Part shown: positions 21,183 through 29,706 of the stretch, piece by piece
How the letters are laid out: the number at the start of each line of letters is the position of its first letter
How positions within the stretch are numbered: the stretch's first letter is position 1
Assembly: GCA_948465665.1 (NCBI GenBank)
Contig: CAOJXI010000004.1
Coordinates: forward strand, 1-32,935
Origin: an uncultured Clostridia bacterium
GTDB lineage: Bacteria; Bacillota; Clostridia; Oscillospirales; Ruminococcaceae
Reading direction: 5' to 3'
Length of the DNA stretch: 32,935 nucleotides
The notes under the pieces: generated by a model
What the model saw: only the letters and a program-made list of their open reading frames with translations
The model's database searches: none
What the model was told of the DNA's origin: nothing
Position numbers and translations under genes: made by a program

Positions 21183-23708
21183 TTAGAATCCCTGCATGGT
21201 ACGGTTGATAATATCGTCCTGCAAAGACTTGGACAGCGTAGTAAACAGTGCGCTGTACCCTGCGACGCGGACAACAAGGTTCCGGTATTTATCTGGATGT
21301 GCCTGGGCGTCCAAAAGGGTTTCCCGGCTGACCACATTAAATTGCATATGCATACCCTTCTGGTCAAAGAACGCCCGGATAAAGGCACAGAATTTTTGCA
21401 GCCCTTCCACGCCGCTTAAAGCAGAGGGATGGAACTTTTGGTTAAGCAAAGTACCGTTAGAGGCAATTCCATGGTCAATCTTAGCCACAGAATTAACAGC
21501 AGCAGTCGGCCCATGGGTATCCCTGCCGGAAGCAGGCCCAATCCCATCGGCAATAGGCGTATTGGCAAGCCTCCCGTCAGGGGTAGCCCCCGTCTGCGCC
21601 CCCAGCGGCACGTTAGCAGAAACCGGATATAATCCCGCCTGGAAAATGCCGCCCCTTGGGTTGCGGTACTGGTTCAAAGGCTTTGTATAGGTATAAGCTA
21701 CATCCCTGGCAAATTTGTCCGCTTCCTCAATATCGTTTCCATACTTTGGGACTTGGTCGATCCACTCCAAAAGCTGGTCATATTTTGCTTTCTTTTCCGG
21801 GGAAATGTTCTGGTTGGCGACAGTCTGGTATACTGCGGCTATTTCCCTTTCTCCCACAGGTTGTCCTGCATCGGCAAGGTTTTTGACAATTTGGGTGGTC
21901 ATGGATTCAACCTGCTGTTTGCTGAACCCTCTGCCGTAATTATCGGCAAGGGCCTCTTTCCACTCTGCAAGGGTTACTTTCTTTTCTTCAAAAACGAGCT
22001 GTTTGATTGCATACAGCGAATCGGAAACATTGGCAATCCCAAATCCCTGGGGGCCGGTAAAGTTATAAACTGCCCCGCCTTCCTGGAGGGATTTTCCCCT
22101 GCCGATACAATCGTCAATCATGGAGGATTGGAAAGGCAGCGGACAGCGTTCTGCATGGGCAACGTCAATGGCGTTGTCTGCGTTTACCATCAACTCAATG
22201 AAATAATTCATCTGGGTTTTATACGCATCGTAGAATTCGTTAAAGGTTTTCATTTGGGTAACGTCCCCGGTACGGGGGCCGACCTGGACGCCGCCCTCCA
22301 TGCCGTTAAAGAATACCATTTCCAGCGGACGGCACATATTAAAGAAAGCTGCATCATGCCAGCCATCGGTTTTTCCGGCCTTTTGGGGTTCCACACATCC
22401 AATAATGTTATAAGTCCGCGCATCCTCCAGTGTAACGCCGCGGCTCATCATGGCGGGGATGATTACCTCGTCATTATAATAAGCAGGCAGGCCAATGCCG
22501 GTACGGGTAACTTTTGCGGCTTTAATTAAAAGCTCGTCAGGGGTTTTGTTCCATACACGGATAGAGAGGGACGGGGCAGGAAGCATCACATGGAGCGCTG
22601 CCTCCAGACACATAAAGGATAGGTCATTGGTTGCGTCCTCCCCTTCTTCCGTCTGTCCCCCTACAATCAGGTTTTGGAACAGGCTGTAGCCTGCAAAGCC
22701 TTCCGCAGAGGCGGCATCCCGGACTTTATTCAAATCGTTCAGTTTAACCCAGATACAGTCGAGCAGTTCCTGGGCTTTTTCCCGTGTAATAAGCCCCTCT
22801 TTAATATCTTTTTCATAGTAGGGATACATATATTGGTCGAACCGTCCGGGAGAAATGGAATGGCCGCTGGATTCTGTCTGCAAAAGCATTTGTACAAACC
22901 AGAAGGACTGGCACGCCTCATAAAAATTCCGCGCGGGTTTGCCTGGAACCTGGGCGCAGTTTTCTGCTATTTTAAGCAGCTCCATTTTTCTTTGGGAATT
23001 TGTTTCCTTTTGGGCTGTTTCCAGTGCAAGCATTGCATAACGATGGGCATAAGTAATAGCAGCATTGCAGCAGATAATTACAGCGTTTAAAAAATGGCTT
23101 TTCCTTGCATAATCCGCATCCCCTGCCTTGCATACGGACAAGGCGGTTTTCGCCTTTGCAGCAATCCCCTCAAAGCCAATGGCAAGCACCTCCTCATATT
23201 TAACTGTAAAATGTCCTATGCCATTATAAAAATAATTTCCAGGGGTAAATATGTTATGTTCCATAGCGGTAAGGGTTTCTTTTGTCATATATGAAGTAGC
23301 CAGTTCGCTGGTAGTCTTTCCCTTCCAATAAGGGTATACGCTCCGCAGGCGCTGCTTAGTTTCTTCCGATATATAAAAGGGATCGGCGCTGCGTTTTTCT
23401 ACAGTGTCAAATTCAGCTTCCAGCCACTCATAGGAATATTCCGGGAATACCTGGCAGCCCCGCGGCGCCTGGCTGTTGCTGCCAACAATCAGTTCCTCTG
23501 GTCGGATAATAATGGGGAGTTCCTCGCATATTTTTTGAAACGCCTTGGCGCGGCGCGTAATGATGGGTTCTCCTTCAGTAGAACGATAGCTTTCGGTCAA
23601 CAGGACTGCCCGGTCAGCCTCAATTTCCGGCATTTTTGCATAAAGATGGTCAATCAGCCGCTGGATTCGGGGGCTTTTTTCAATATCACCATCGTAGAAA
23701 TGACGCAT
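21183..23708 (-). CDS. Glycyl-radical diol dehydratase (B12-independent propanediol/glycerol dehydratase)
   Basis: The 841-residue protein carries the catalytic GCVEPQ (Cys438, Glu440) and the glycyl-radical loop RVAGYSALF (Gly817). The active-site neighbourhood ESSGHSISPGRFDQYMYPYY and the HAERCPLPF stretch match glycerol and 1,2-propanediol dehydratases and not HypD, whose motif is GCVET. A segment of about 50 residues (near 600-660, GRGFSKQQVESMTTQ onward) is absent from Clostridium butyricum glycerol dehydratase but, as I recall, present in the Roseburia inulinivorans propanediol dehydratase. So propanediol to propionaldehyde is favoured. The gene is followed by its activase. No microcompartment gene is visible. 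AAGAGAGGAAG precedes the ATG. Confidence 0.9.
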   Translation of the reverse strand: MRHFYDGDIEKSPRIQRLIDHLYAKMPEIEADRAVLLTESYRSTEGEPIITRRAKAFQKICEELPIIIRPEELIVGSNSQAPRGCQVFPEYSYEWLEAEFDTVEKRSADPFYISEETKQRLRSVYPYWKGKTTSELATSYMTKETLTAMEHNIFTPGNYFYNGIGHFTVKYEEVLAIGFEGIAAKAKTALSVCKAGDADYARKSHFLNAVIICCNAAITYAHRYAMLALETAQKETNSQRKMELLKIAENCAQVPGKPARNFYEACQSFWFVQMLLQTESSGHSISPGRFDQYMYPYYEKDIKEGLITREKAQELLDCIWVKLNDLNKVRDAASAEGFAGYSLFQNLIVGGQTEEGEDATNDLSFMCLEAALHVMLPAPSLSIRVWNKTPDELLIKAAKVTRTGIGLPAYYNDEVIIPAMMSRGVTLEDARTYNIIGCVEPQKAGKTDGWHDAAFFNMCRPLEMVFFNGMEGGVQVGPRTGDVTQMKTFNEFYDAYKTQMNYFIELMVNADNAIDVAHAERCPLPFQSSMIDDCIGRGKSLQEGGAVYNFTGPQGFGIANVSDSLYAIKQLVFEEKKVTLAEWKEALADNYGRGFSKQQVESMTTQIVKNLADAGQPVGEREIAAVYQTVANQNISPEKKAKYDQLLEWIDQVPKYGNDIEEADKFARDVAYTYTKPLNQYRNPRGGIFQAGLYPVSANVPLGAQTGATPDGRLANTPIADGIGPASGRDTHGPTAAVNSVAKIDHGIASNGTLLNQKFHPSALSGVEGLQKFCAFIRAFFDQKGMHMQFNVVSRETLLDAQAHPDKYRNLVVRVAGYSALFTTLSKSLQDDIINRTMQGF

Positions 23709-23754
23709 ATGCAGACTTCCTCTCTTAAACTAATATATGTATCCGTTATATTTA

Positions 23755-23880
23755 GAGCCTGTTTAGTATCTCATCGTGTGCGGATTGGCGGGCGGATTTT
23801 TTGCCCAGTAAGGCAAAAAACCGCAGTCTGGGTGGAAAATCCGCCGCTAGGACATGCGCGGGGAGATGCTAAACAGGCTC
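23755..23880. mobile_element. MITE with 19-bp inverted ends and TTA duplication
   Basis: A 126-bp non-coding element is bounded by GAGCCTGTTTAGTATCTC and its near-perfect inverse (23863-23880), with TTA on both sides (23752-23754 and 23881-23883). The interior contains a second palindromic zone (GCGGATT...AATCCGC). It holds no open frame, so it must be mobilised in trans. It lies 46 bases before the dehydratase start, so it may have split or replaced the promoter. TNA duplications are typical of some IS5-like families, but no family is claimed. Confidence 0.75.
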
Positions 23881-23952
23881 TTATACAGAACTTTCAGCCC
23901 AAACCCTAAAATGGGATTTGGGCTGTTGTATGGAGAGATTTTATAAATATAA

Positions 23953-24246
23953 TTAACCCTCCACGCTTTCATTTTGTTTTTCAGTCTCCGACTCTTCCTG
24001 CTCACAGCAGTTTTCGCCGCAGGCGGCACAGTCTGCACAGCAGTCGGTTTCCTCTGATTCTTCCTCCTGGGTGTCCAATACGTCGTCAAAATCTAATGTT
24101 TCTTCGTCCTCGATATCGTCAAAATCATCGTCGATATCGGTAAGCAAATCACACCGTTTCTTCTGCAAAAAGAGGATAACGGCTGCCGCTATGCCTGCAA
24201 CTGCTGCAATCAAAGCAATCAGGGACAAAATTGTATTACGTTTCAT
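23953..24246 (-). CDS. Small single-pass membrane protein with acidic, Cys-rich tail
   Basis: The 97-residue product has one membrane helix (about residues 6-27, ILSLIALIAAVAGIAAAVIL) and a highly acidic tail (DIDDDFDDIEDEETLDFDD) with a cysteine cluster CCADCAACGENCC near residue 70. The tail is cytoplasmic if the single helix follows the positive-inside rule. It may bind metal or Fe-S. Family unknown. GAGGAAAT precedes the ATG. It precedes the dehydratase on the same strand, separated by a palindrome and the MITE. Confidence 0.7.
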   Translation of the reverse strand: MKRNTILSLIALIAAVAGIAAAVILFLQKKRCDLLTDIDDDFDDIEDEETLDFDDVLDTQEEESEETDCCADCAACGENCCEQEESETEKQNESVEG

Positions 24247-24400
24247 TTTAATTTCCTCCTTAGATTTTCAATTTTGGCAGGGCTGATTCCTTATTTATAT
24301 ATTATAAGCTATTCCCGTGGAAATAACAATGCAGGTTGCCATGTTTTCCTGAAAAAGTTTTTATCAAAATTATTATTTTTGCTGGAAAGAAAGGATAGCC

Positions 24401-24422
24401 TTAGAGCCTGAATAGGCTCTTA
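24401..24422. mobile_element. Possible minimal relic of the same MITE
   Basis: TTA-GAGCCTGAATAGGCTC-TTA keeps the two outer ends (GAGCCT/AGGCTC) and the TTA duplication of the element at 23755 but has lost the interior. It stands at the 5' edge of repeat copy C. It may be an internal deletion product or coincidence. Confidence 0.4.
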
Positions 24423-24423
24423 G

Positions 24424-24784
24424 AACTCGGCTCTTAGGTACGCCATCATGGCAAACCGTTGGTTTGCTGGATGGCTGCAAGCGAAAACTTGGAGGTTTTG
24501 TCCAACTCTGCGGAGTTGGACGAAGCGGAAGAAGCCCGCCCAATGGGGTTGCTCGCCCTAAGCTGGTTCCAATCCCAATCTTATCCTACCCCCGAAGCAA
24601 TTCCAGCGGGCTTTTAATTTTGAATACTGACGAAATGGGTAGTTTTCAGTTTCTTAGGTCAGCTTTACCTTGGCTTTAAGCCTGCTGGGGTATTTCGTGC
24701 CTGCGGGCGCGACCAGGGGGCTTTTGAGGAAAGCCCCCTGAACCCGAAACCTTTTTAATTTGCTCCAGCTTGTACTCATCTTAG
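24424..24784 (+). repeat. Dispersed structured repeat, copy C (near full length)
   Basis: The element shares with copy B the first stem-loop (GCCATC-GCAAACC-GTT-GGTTTGC-GATGGC, 24442-24475), CTGCAAG and GAAAACTT, the GGGGTATTTCG segment, the CAGGGGGC hairpin (24714-24740, loop TGAGG) and the end CTTGTACTCATCTTAG. Between them it has its own stems: 24500-24508/24513-24521 (GTCCAACTC/GAGTTGGAC) and AAGCCCGC/GCGGGCTT (24532-24539/24606-24613). The middle sequence differs from copy B but is again closed by inverted ends. It ends five bases from the stop of the AraC gene and fills most of the 24247-24788 gap. Confidence 0.8.
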
Positions 24785-24788
24785 GTTT

Positions 24789-26063
24789 TTACAATGCTTT
24801 ATGCAATTCGCGATACTGTCCCGGTGTAGTATCTTCAAACCGTTTAAATGCCCGGATTAAGGTTTTGGTATTATTATACCCCACCTGTGCCGCAAGGTCG
24901 TCTAAATTCGTATACTTCTCACCGCACAAAATTTTTTTTGCAGCCTCAATCCTAACGTGGTTAATATAATCCGGCATACCTTCCTTGGTTACTTCCCGGA
25001 AAACACGCGAAAGCTGGTTCACGTTCAGTTCAAATTGGACAGCCAATGAACTGAGCGACAAATTCGGGTCGTTGTAATGGTGTTTGATATACCGGCAGAC
25101 ATCCTCAACAGTTTTTTGCTGGCTGTTTTCTTCCAGGTTTCGGCTGAACAGTTCAAAGGCGTCTGATATATTGTGAAACATCTCCAGCAATTCCCGCAGG
25201 ATACGGACAGGATTTTCCGCAGCGGCAGCGTCGTTTAAAAGCTGGGAAGTCTGAGCAGAATTTTTCCATCCTTCCATATGGGTTTGCCGGACAAAATCCA
25301 CTCCAAAGGAAACCAGCTCTGAAATTGCTAAAGAAAAGTCGTCCCGCAGAAGGGTAGCGTTTCCAGTCAAAGTATACCCCCGAAATAGAGCAACCAGCAT
25401 TTCGTCTATTTTTTCTATGTTGTGGGTTCGGATATAGCGTTCTAAGACCCGCCGTTCTTCTGGCGGGAAAAGGTTTGGGAGGTCTGCGCCGCGGCTGGGT
25501 AAATCGGGGATATCGGCAATTTGTTCTGTCTTTGCACGTTCTTTTTCTGTAATAAAGCGAAGAAGTTCCGAACACCCTTGGGCGAGGTTGTCCACACTGC
25601 ACGCTGTTGGCAGAATAATATAGTCTGCTTCCATATAAATTTGGGCGTTGGTTTCGTCACATATCCGCGCCGACATATCTTTCAGGTAGTCTATTGCATT
25701 TTCCATCCGTAAAAACGCTACTGCTATGTGTACGTTTTTTAGGTCAAATAAATAAACCTGAACTGCCTCTGACTGGACACGGGGCGGGGAAAACTGTTCA
25801 GCTGCGGTTCTCCGCAGTACCAGGCGGGAGTATGCGTAGTAATCTTCCATGATCAGCGAAAAGGGTTCTGTGCGCATTTCATTGCCTGTGCGAACCCCGT
25901 AGTCACACAAGTAAAAGGCGGCTAGCCAACATTCCATTCCTTCTAATTGAAACGTGGTTCCATTTTCCTTTTGGGAATTTGCGCAGCTTTCGTAAAAGCG
26001 CGGCAGCAGGTTTTCCTCTCCCTGTGCAATCCGCCTCAGAAGGCTTGATTCCCATTCCTGCAT
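24789..26063 (-). CDS. AraC regulator, C-terminal part (HTH), out of frame with the sensor
   Basis: The 424-residue frame holds an AraC HTH at its end: VEDVCRYIKHHYNDPNLSLS, VNQLSRVFREV, then LDDLAAQVGYNNTKTLIRAFKRFEDTTPGQYRE. The first 300 residues are a cytoplasmic linker domain. The frame continues upstream without a stop through FIFLSDSLNG and GEKNEF to the poly-C tract, where it loses register with the sensor half. So the two frames are one gene of about 792 codons. Reading through requires nine instead of ten C. Translation of the HTH half alone from ATG 26063 is possible but has no clear ribosome site. Confidence 0.85.
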   Translation of the reverse strand: MQEWESSLLRRIAQGEENLLPRFYESCANSQKENGTTFQLEGMECWLAAFYLCDYGVRTGNEMRTEPFSLIMEDYYAYSRLVLRRTAAEQFSPPRVQSEAVQVYLFDLKNVHIAVAFLRMENAIDYLKDMSARICDETNAQIYMEADYIILPTACSVDNLAQGCSELLRFITEKERAKTEQIADIPDLPSRGADLPNLFPPEERRVLERYIRTHNIEKIDEMLVALFRGYTLTGNATLLRDDFSLAISELVSFGVDFVRQTHMEGWKNSAQTSQLLNDAAAAENPVRILRELLEMFHNISDAFELFSRNLEENSQQKTVEDVCRYIKHHYNDPNLSLSSLAVQFELNVNQLSRVFREVTKEGMPDYINHVRIEAAKKILCGEKYTNLDDLAAQVGYNNTKTLIRAFKRFEDTTPGQYRELHKAL

Positions 26064-26085
26064 TTGCCTGCGTTTGAAAAATGTT

Positions 26086-27168
26086 TCACGTCCATGGCGG
26101 ATTCCATTTAGGCTGTCTGATAAAAAGATAAACTCGTTTTTTTCTCCTGGGGGGGGGGTATATGAACTGATCTTTTTCCAGGTCTTCTATTAATTTTTTG
26201 ACAGGCTGGTATTGACGGCGCACGCTGAGAAATACAACCGCTATTCCTACAGCCAGATATAGCACCATTCCAATTGCTGCAATCCGCTGTGTAAAGAAAT
26301 ACCATGAATAAAATATATTGTATGGGGTAGAAACATAATAAAACAAATTTTGCAGTTTGGACTTCTTACAGGAAACCATTCTATGGCCTTTGCCAAAGCG
26401 GTGGCGTTCTGTTTGGATGCTTTTCCCTTCTGGGAGATTTGAAATTACCATGTTAAGTTCCTGCCAGTCAAGTTCATTGGAGGGACGGGCAGCAATTAAT
26501 TTTTGGGGCATGTTGTCCTCACGTCCCGCGCTTACCAGATAAAGATCACTGTTGAGCAGTTCTACATCGGCTATCAGCTTTTGGGAATCTATTACAGCAG
26601 CCAGTTTCATACCATTACGGACAGGATATACATAATATAAAAGAAACGGCGTATCCTCATCTTCGGAATATATCGGAAGCAGCGACGGTTCCCTTATGTT
26701 TTTAAGGCTGTCTGTCCATTCATCATAGCCTATCCCCTTGGGCAGAATATAGGTATAATGGTAGATCTCCGCGCTGGCGGCTGTTAAAGAGGATATAATC
26801 GACTCGGTTTGGGGGTAGAACACCAATATTTCTTTAATAAATGGCAGTGGCAGCAGTGCATTTTGCAGCCGGCCATTCGCTTGATAGATTTGATATGGGG
26901 GAAGATAACGGAAATTCCCGTTTACATTGTTCAGGCTTGTTAAAGTATAATCTTCCTGTAATTCATACAAAATGCTGCGTACCATTAAAAGATCCCGATC
27001 CAAGCCCTGTGCAGCATTTTCCATAATGCTGTTGTTTGCCTGTGTTATTTCCTGTTTTACCACTTTTTGTGTTGCAGTATAAACCAAGACCATGGAAATT
27101 AGGGAAAGCAATATAATTACAGTATATGAAAACGACCAGTAGAGAACAATGCTCCTTCGTTTCTTCAA
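26086..27168 (-). CDS. AraC regulator, N-terminal part (membrane sensor)
   Basis: Starting at TTG 27168 (after AAAGGAGG at seven bases) the frame has a first membrane helix (IVLYWSFSYTVIILLSLISM), an extracellular sensor domain of about 245 residues resembling the dCache-type domains in Paenibacillus-like AraC sensors, a second helix (IAAIGMVLYLAVGIAVVFL) and the start of the linker. After QFIYPPP it runs into RRKKRVYLFIRQPKWN and stops, an artefact of the ten-C tract. A promoter (TTGCAC-17-TATACT, 27254-27226) lies just upstream and supports this start over an ATG at 27387. It probably senses a sugar that the divergent transporter imports. Confidence 0.85.
   Translation of the reverse strand: MKKRRSIVLYWSFSYTVIILLSLISMVLVYTATQKVVKQEITQANNSIMENAAQGLDRDLLMVRSILYELQEDYTLTSLNNVNGNFRYLPPYQIYQANGRLQNALLPLPFIKEILVFYPQTESIISSLTAASAEIYHYTYILPKGIGYDEWTDSLKNIREPSLLPIYSEDEDTPFLLYYVYPVRNGMKLAAVIDSQKLIADVELLNSDLYLVSAGREDNMPQKLIAARPSNELDWQELNMVISNLPEGKSIQTERHRFGKGHRMVSCKKSKLQNLFYYVSTPYNIFYSWYFFTQRIAAIGMVLYLAVGIAVVFLSVRRQYQPVKKLIEDLEKDQFIYPPPRRKKRVYLFIRQPKWNPPWT
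26149..26158. repeat. Ten-G homopolymer that shifts the AraC frame
   Basis: A run of ten G (plus strand, ten C on the coding strand) lies between the sensor and HTH halves. Nine would join them in one frame (QFIYPPGEKNEF). Poly-G runs of this length are classic sites of slippage, so the gene may switch on and off, or the reading may be an assembly or sequencing error. It is the longest G run in the window. Confidence 0.8.
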
Positions 27169-27225
27169 TGAACTTCCTCCTTTAACATGGCTCCCTTTGC
27201 CTGCAAGGCTTATTCGTTTATGGTC

Positions 27226-27254
27226 AGTATAACGTATTTTGTCTGGGAGTGCAA
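27226..27254 (-). promoter_or_regulatory. Promoter of the AraC regulator gene
   Basis: On the minus strand TTGCAC (27254-27249), a 17-base spacer and TATACT (27231-27226) lie about 58 bases before the TTG start at 27168. This supports the later start. Confidence 0.6.
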
Positions 27255-27397
27255 TGAGATTTTTATAACTGTGGATAAAATATATCAAAATAACTATAAG
27301 TGCTATCATGATAAATAATAATAAAATCAAACATGAAATGTATTTTTTATCAATAAATTTGCTGAGATAAGAAACTAATTCAGCCAAAAATAAATAA

Positions 27398-27446
27398 TGT
27401 CCCTTAAAAAAGGAAAATGTCCACTGTAAAAAGGCAAAATGTCCAC
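27398..27446 (+). promoter_or_regulatory. Direct repeats TGTCC, candidate AraC-family operator
   Basis: AAAATGTCCAC occurs twice (27414-27424 and 27436-27446, 22 bp apart), and a weaker AATGTCCC starts 20 bp before. Direct repeats near 21 bp are typical of AraC activators. A TATAAT -10 sits near 27491 with a poor -35 (TATTAT at 17 bp), consistent with an activator-dependent promoter for the transporter operon. Confidence 0.65.
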
Positions 27447-27640
27447 GAAATATAGAATCTGTCTATATTATTTGCAGAGATAGCACTATATAATAATTGT
27501 ACGAAAATGTGAAGTAAATTTGGCTGTACTGTGACAAAACTGCCAAATGGCAATTACATATGGCTCGCTGACGTGCTGGAACGAGAATTGTCATAACTCC
27601 AGCGTCCGTCTATAAATGATAGAAACAAGGAGGGTATTCC

Positions 27641-28621
27641 ATGAGCGCTTCCAGTCTCCAAAATGGAGGAAATTCAGGCAGCCCATCCCCAAAAGTACGG
27701 GACACATCCTTTAAAGCAAGGGCAATCCGGGACCTGAAAAGGAACTATGAAATCTATTTGATTCTGGTGCCTGTCATAGTATTTTACCTGATCTTTTCCT
27801 ATGCGCCAATGGGAGGTCTGGCGATTGCATTCCAGGATTGGCGGCCTGGCCGGGCAATGTTCGGCGAAGGGGCGCGCTGGGTTGGGTTAAAGCATTTTAA
27901 GGACTTCTTCGGCAGTTATTATTTTGTCCGTGTTTTACGGAACACTGTCACGATCAGCGTTTCCTCCCTGGCGTTTGGGTTTCCGGCGCCTATTATCCTT
28001 GCGCTGATGCTCAATGAACTGAAAAGCAAATATTACGCCCGCGCTGTGCAGACAGTTGTTTACCTGCCCCACTTTATTTCCATGGTTGTTCTCTGCGGCA
28101 TGATTAACCTGTTTGTTCGCGACAACGGCGTTATTACCCAGGTATTGGGATTCTTTGGTTTCCCAAAACAAAATATGCTGCTGAATCCAGACTTGTTTGT
28201 TCCTATTTATGTTATTTCTGGCATTTGGTCTGGGGTTGGCTGGGGCTCCATCATATACCTTGCTGCCCTGTCCGGCGTAGACCAGCAGCTTTATGAAGCC
28301 GCTGAAATCGACGGGGCTGGCAAATGGATGCAGACAATACATATTACGCTTCCCTGCATCGTTCCAACAATTATTATTCAGTTTATTATGCGTACTGGTC
28401 AGATCCTCAGCGTCGGCCAGGAAAAAATTATCCTGCTCTATAATGAGACAATTTATGATAAAGCTGATGTTATCAGTTCTTTCGTATACCGCAAGGGCCT
28501 GCTGGAAAGCAACTGGAGCTATTCAACGGCAGTTGGCCTTTTTAACTCAGTCATCAATTTCGCTCTGGTTACTGTAGTAAATAAGATAAGCAGTACTGTC
28601 AGCGAAACAAGCTTATGGTAA
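27641..28621 (+). CDS. Carbohydrate ABC transporter permease, LplB-like
   Basis: The 326-residue membrane protein has the MalF/LplB plan: a short N-terminal tail, the first helix YLILVPVIVFYLIFSYAP and the conserved YAPMGGLAIAFQDW, then an EAA loop YEAAEIDGAGKWMQTIHITLP (near residue 225) that contacts the ATPase. It pairs with the next gene. No ATPase gene is present, as is usual for such systems, which share a common MsmK-type ATPase. ATG follows AAGGAGGG. Codon use is biased to C-ending codons, suggesting high expression. Confidence 0.92.
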   Translation: MSASSLQNGGNSGSPSPKVRDTSFKARAIRDLKRNYEIYLILVPVIVFYLIFSYAPMGGLAIAFQDWRPGRAMFGEGARWVGLKHFKDFFGSYYFVRVLRNTVTISVSSLAFGFPAPIILALMLNELKSKYYARAVQTVVYLPHFISMVVLCGMINLFVRDNGVITQVLGFFGFPKQNMLLNPDLFVPIYVISGIWSGVGWGSIIYLAALSGVDQQLYEAAEIDGAGKWMQTIHITLPCIVPTIIIQFIMRTGQILSVGQEKIILLYNETIYDKADVISSFVYRKGLLESNWSYSTAVGLFNSVINFALVTVVNKISSTVSETSLW

Positions 28622-28636
28622 AGGGGGATATGGCAA

Positions 28637-29533
28637 GTGGCTCAAAATAAAAACAAAATTAAGATCAGCCCCGCGGAACGTGCCTTCGATATTTTCAACG
28701 TTCTGTTTATGTTCTTCCTCTGCATTATTATGATTTACCCGTTCTTCTACGTTGTGGTTGCCTCTATCAGCGAGCCAGCCAAGCTCATGGCCCATGACGG
28801 CCTGCTTCTTGCTCCCCAGGGGCTTTCCGGCGGTGCATACTCATCTGTTTTGAAAAACCCCCGTGTGTGGACAGGTTACGGCAACACTATCTTTTATGTA
28901 ATTGTAGGCACTACCTTTAATATTATTATGACAGTTTTATGTGCTTACGGTCTGTCCCGCAAGGGTTTGATGTTTAACCGGATTGTCACCATTATGGTTG
29001 TGTTTACAATGTATTTTTCCGGCGGCATGGTTCCCTCGTTCCTCGTTGTCCGCGGATTAGGCTTGTATAACAGCCGCTTGGCCCTGATTATTCCCGGTGC
29101 CATCAGCACCTTTAATATGATAATTATGCGTACTGCTATGGCAGGTGTCCCGGACAGTTTGGAGGAATCCGCCCGTTTGGAAGGCGCAAGCCATTTGCAG
29201 GTACTGTTTAAAATCATGATTCCTGTCACAATGCCGACCATTGCGGTTTTAATCCTTTATTACGGTGTTGGCCACTGGAATTCATGGTTCAGCGCATCCA
29301 TTTACCTGAAAGACCCAAGCAAATACCCATTACAGCTTTACCTGCGCCAAATCCTTATCCAAAGCCAGATGAGCGATATGAACCAAGCCAGCGCATCTGA
29401 AGACCAGGCGCTTTTGGCGGAAACCATCAAGTATGCTACCATTATCGTTGCAACTGTCCCAATTCTGGTACTGTACCCCTTCCTGCAAAAGTATTTTGTA
29501 AAGGGCGTTATGGTTGGTTCCCTGAAAGGTTAA
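28637..29533 (+). CDS. Carbohydrate ABC transporter permease, LplC/YtcP-like
   Basis: A 298-residue permease with six helices. It has MIYPFFYVVVASISEPAKL at the start, the EAA loop LEESARLEGASHLQVLFKIM (about residues 173-192), and the C-terminal PFLQKYFVKGVMVGSLKG that is typical of the YtcP branch. It starts at GTG 28637, with AAGGGGG about nine bases upstream, in line with the LplB-like gene. It forms the pore with it. Confidence 0.92.
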   Translation: MAQNKNKIKISPAERAFDIFNVLFMFFLCIIMIYPFFYVVVASISEPAKLMAHDGLLLAPQGLSGGAYSSVLKNPRVWTGYGNTIFYVIVGTTFNIIMTVLCAYGLSRKGLMFNRIVTIMVVFTMYFSGGMVPSFLVVRGLGLYNSRLALIIPGAISTFNMIIMRTAMAGVPDSLEESARLEGASHLQVLFKIMIPVTMPTIAVLILYYGVGHWNSWFSASIYLKDPSKYPLQLYLRQILIQSQMSDMNQASASEDQALLAETIKYATIIVATVPILVLYPFLQKYFVKGVMVGSLKG

Positions 29534-29551
29534 GCTTTACAGGATTTTGTA

Positions 29552-29598
29552 TCGGCGACCGCTGTATTTTTGCCGATGGCGTCCTTATGGTACAGCGG
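29552..29598 (+). promoter_or_regulatory. Interleaved stems in the permease-binding protein gap
   Basis: CCGCTGTA (29559-29566) pairs perfectly with TACAGCGG (29591-29598), and TCGGC (29552-29556) can pair with GCCGA (29572-29576), which lies inside that loop. They interlock, so either a pseudoknot or two alternative folds is possible. It may be an mRNA-stabilising stem that raises binding-protein yield. No T run follows. Confidence 0.4.
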
Positions 29599-29706
29599 AT
29601 TTGATATAGGCTGGAGCATTGGCAGGAACTGCGATTAACCTAATAATTTGACATATTACTGATTACGCCATGTTTCCAGCCGGATTTTTAAAGGAGGAAT
29701 TATCTT

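Noticed and set aside
21753-22529. Plus-strand open frame opposite the dehydratase gene
   Set aside because: It is antisense to a highly conserved enzyme and has no recognisable domain or ribosome site.
23895-23925. Inverted repeat CAGCCCAAA...TTTGGGCTG as a terminator
   Set aside because: There is no T run on either strand and the arms have a bulge, so it is noted only as a palindrome.
27169-27387. Upstream extension of the AraC sensor from ATG 27387, with an extra helix
   Set aside because: No ribosome site is seen there, while a promoter (27254-27226) and AAAGGAGG support the TTG at 27168.
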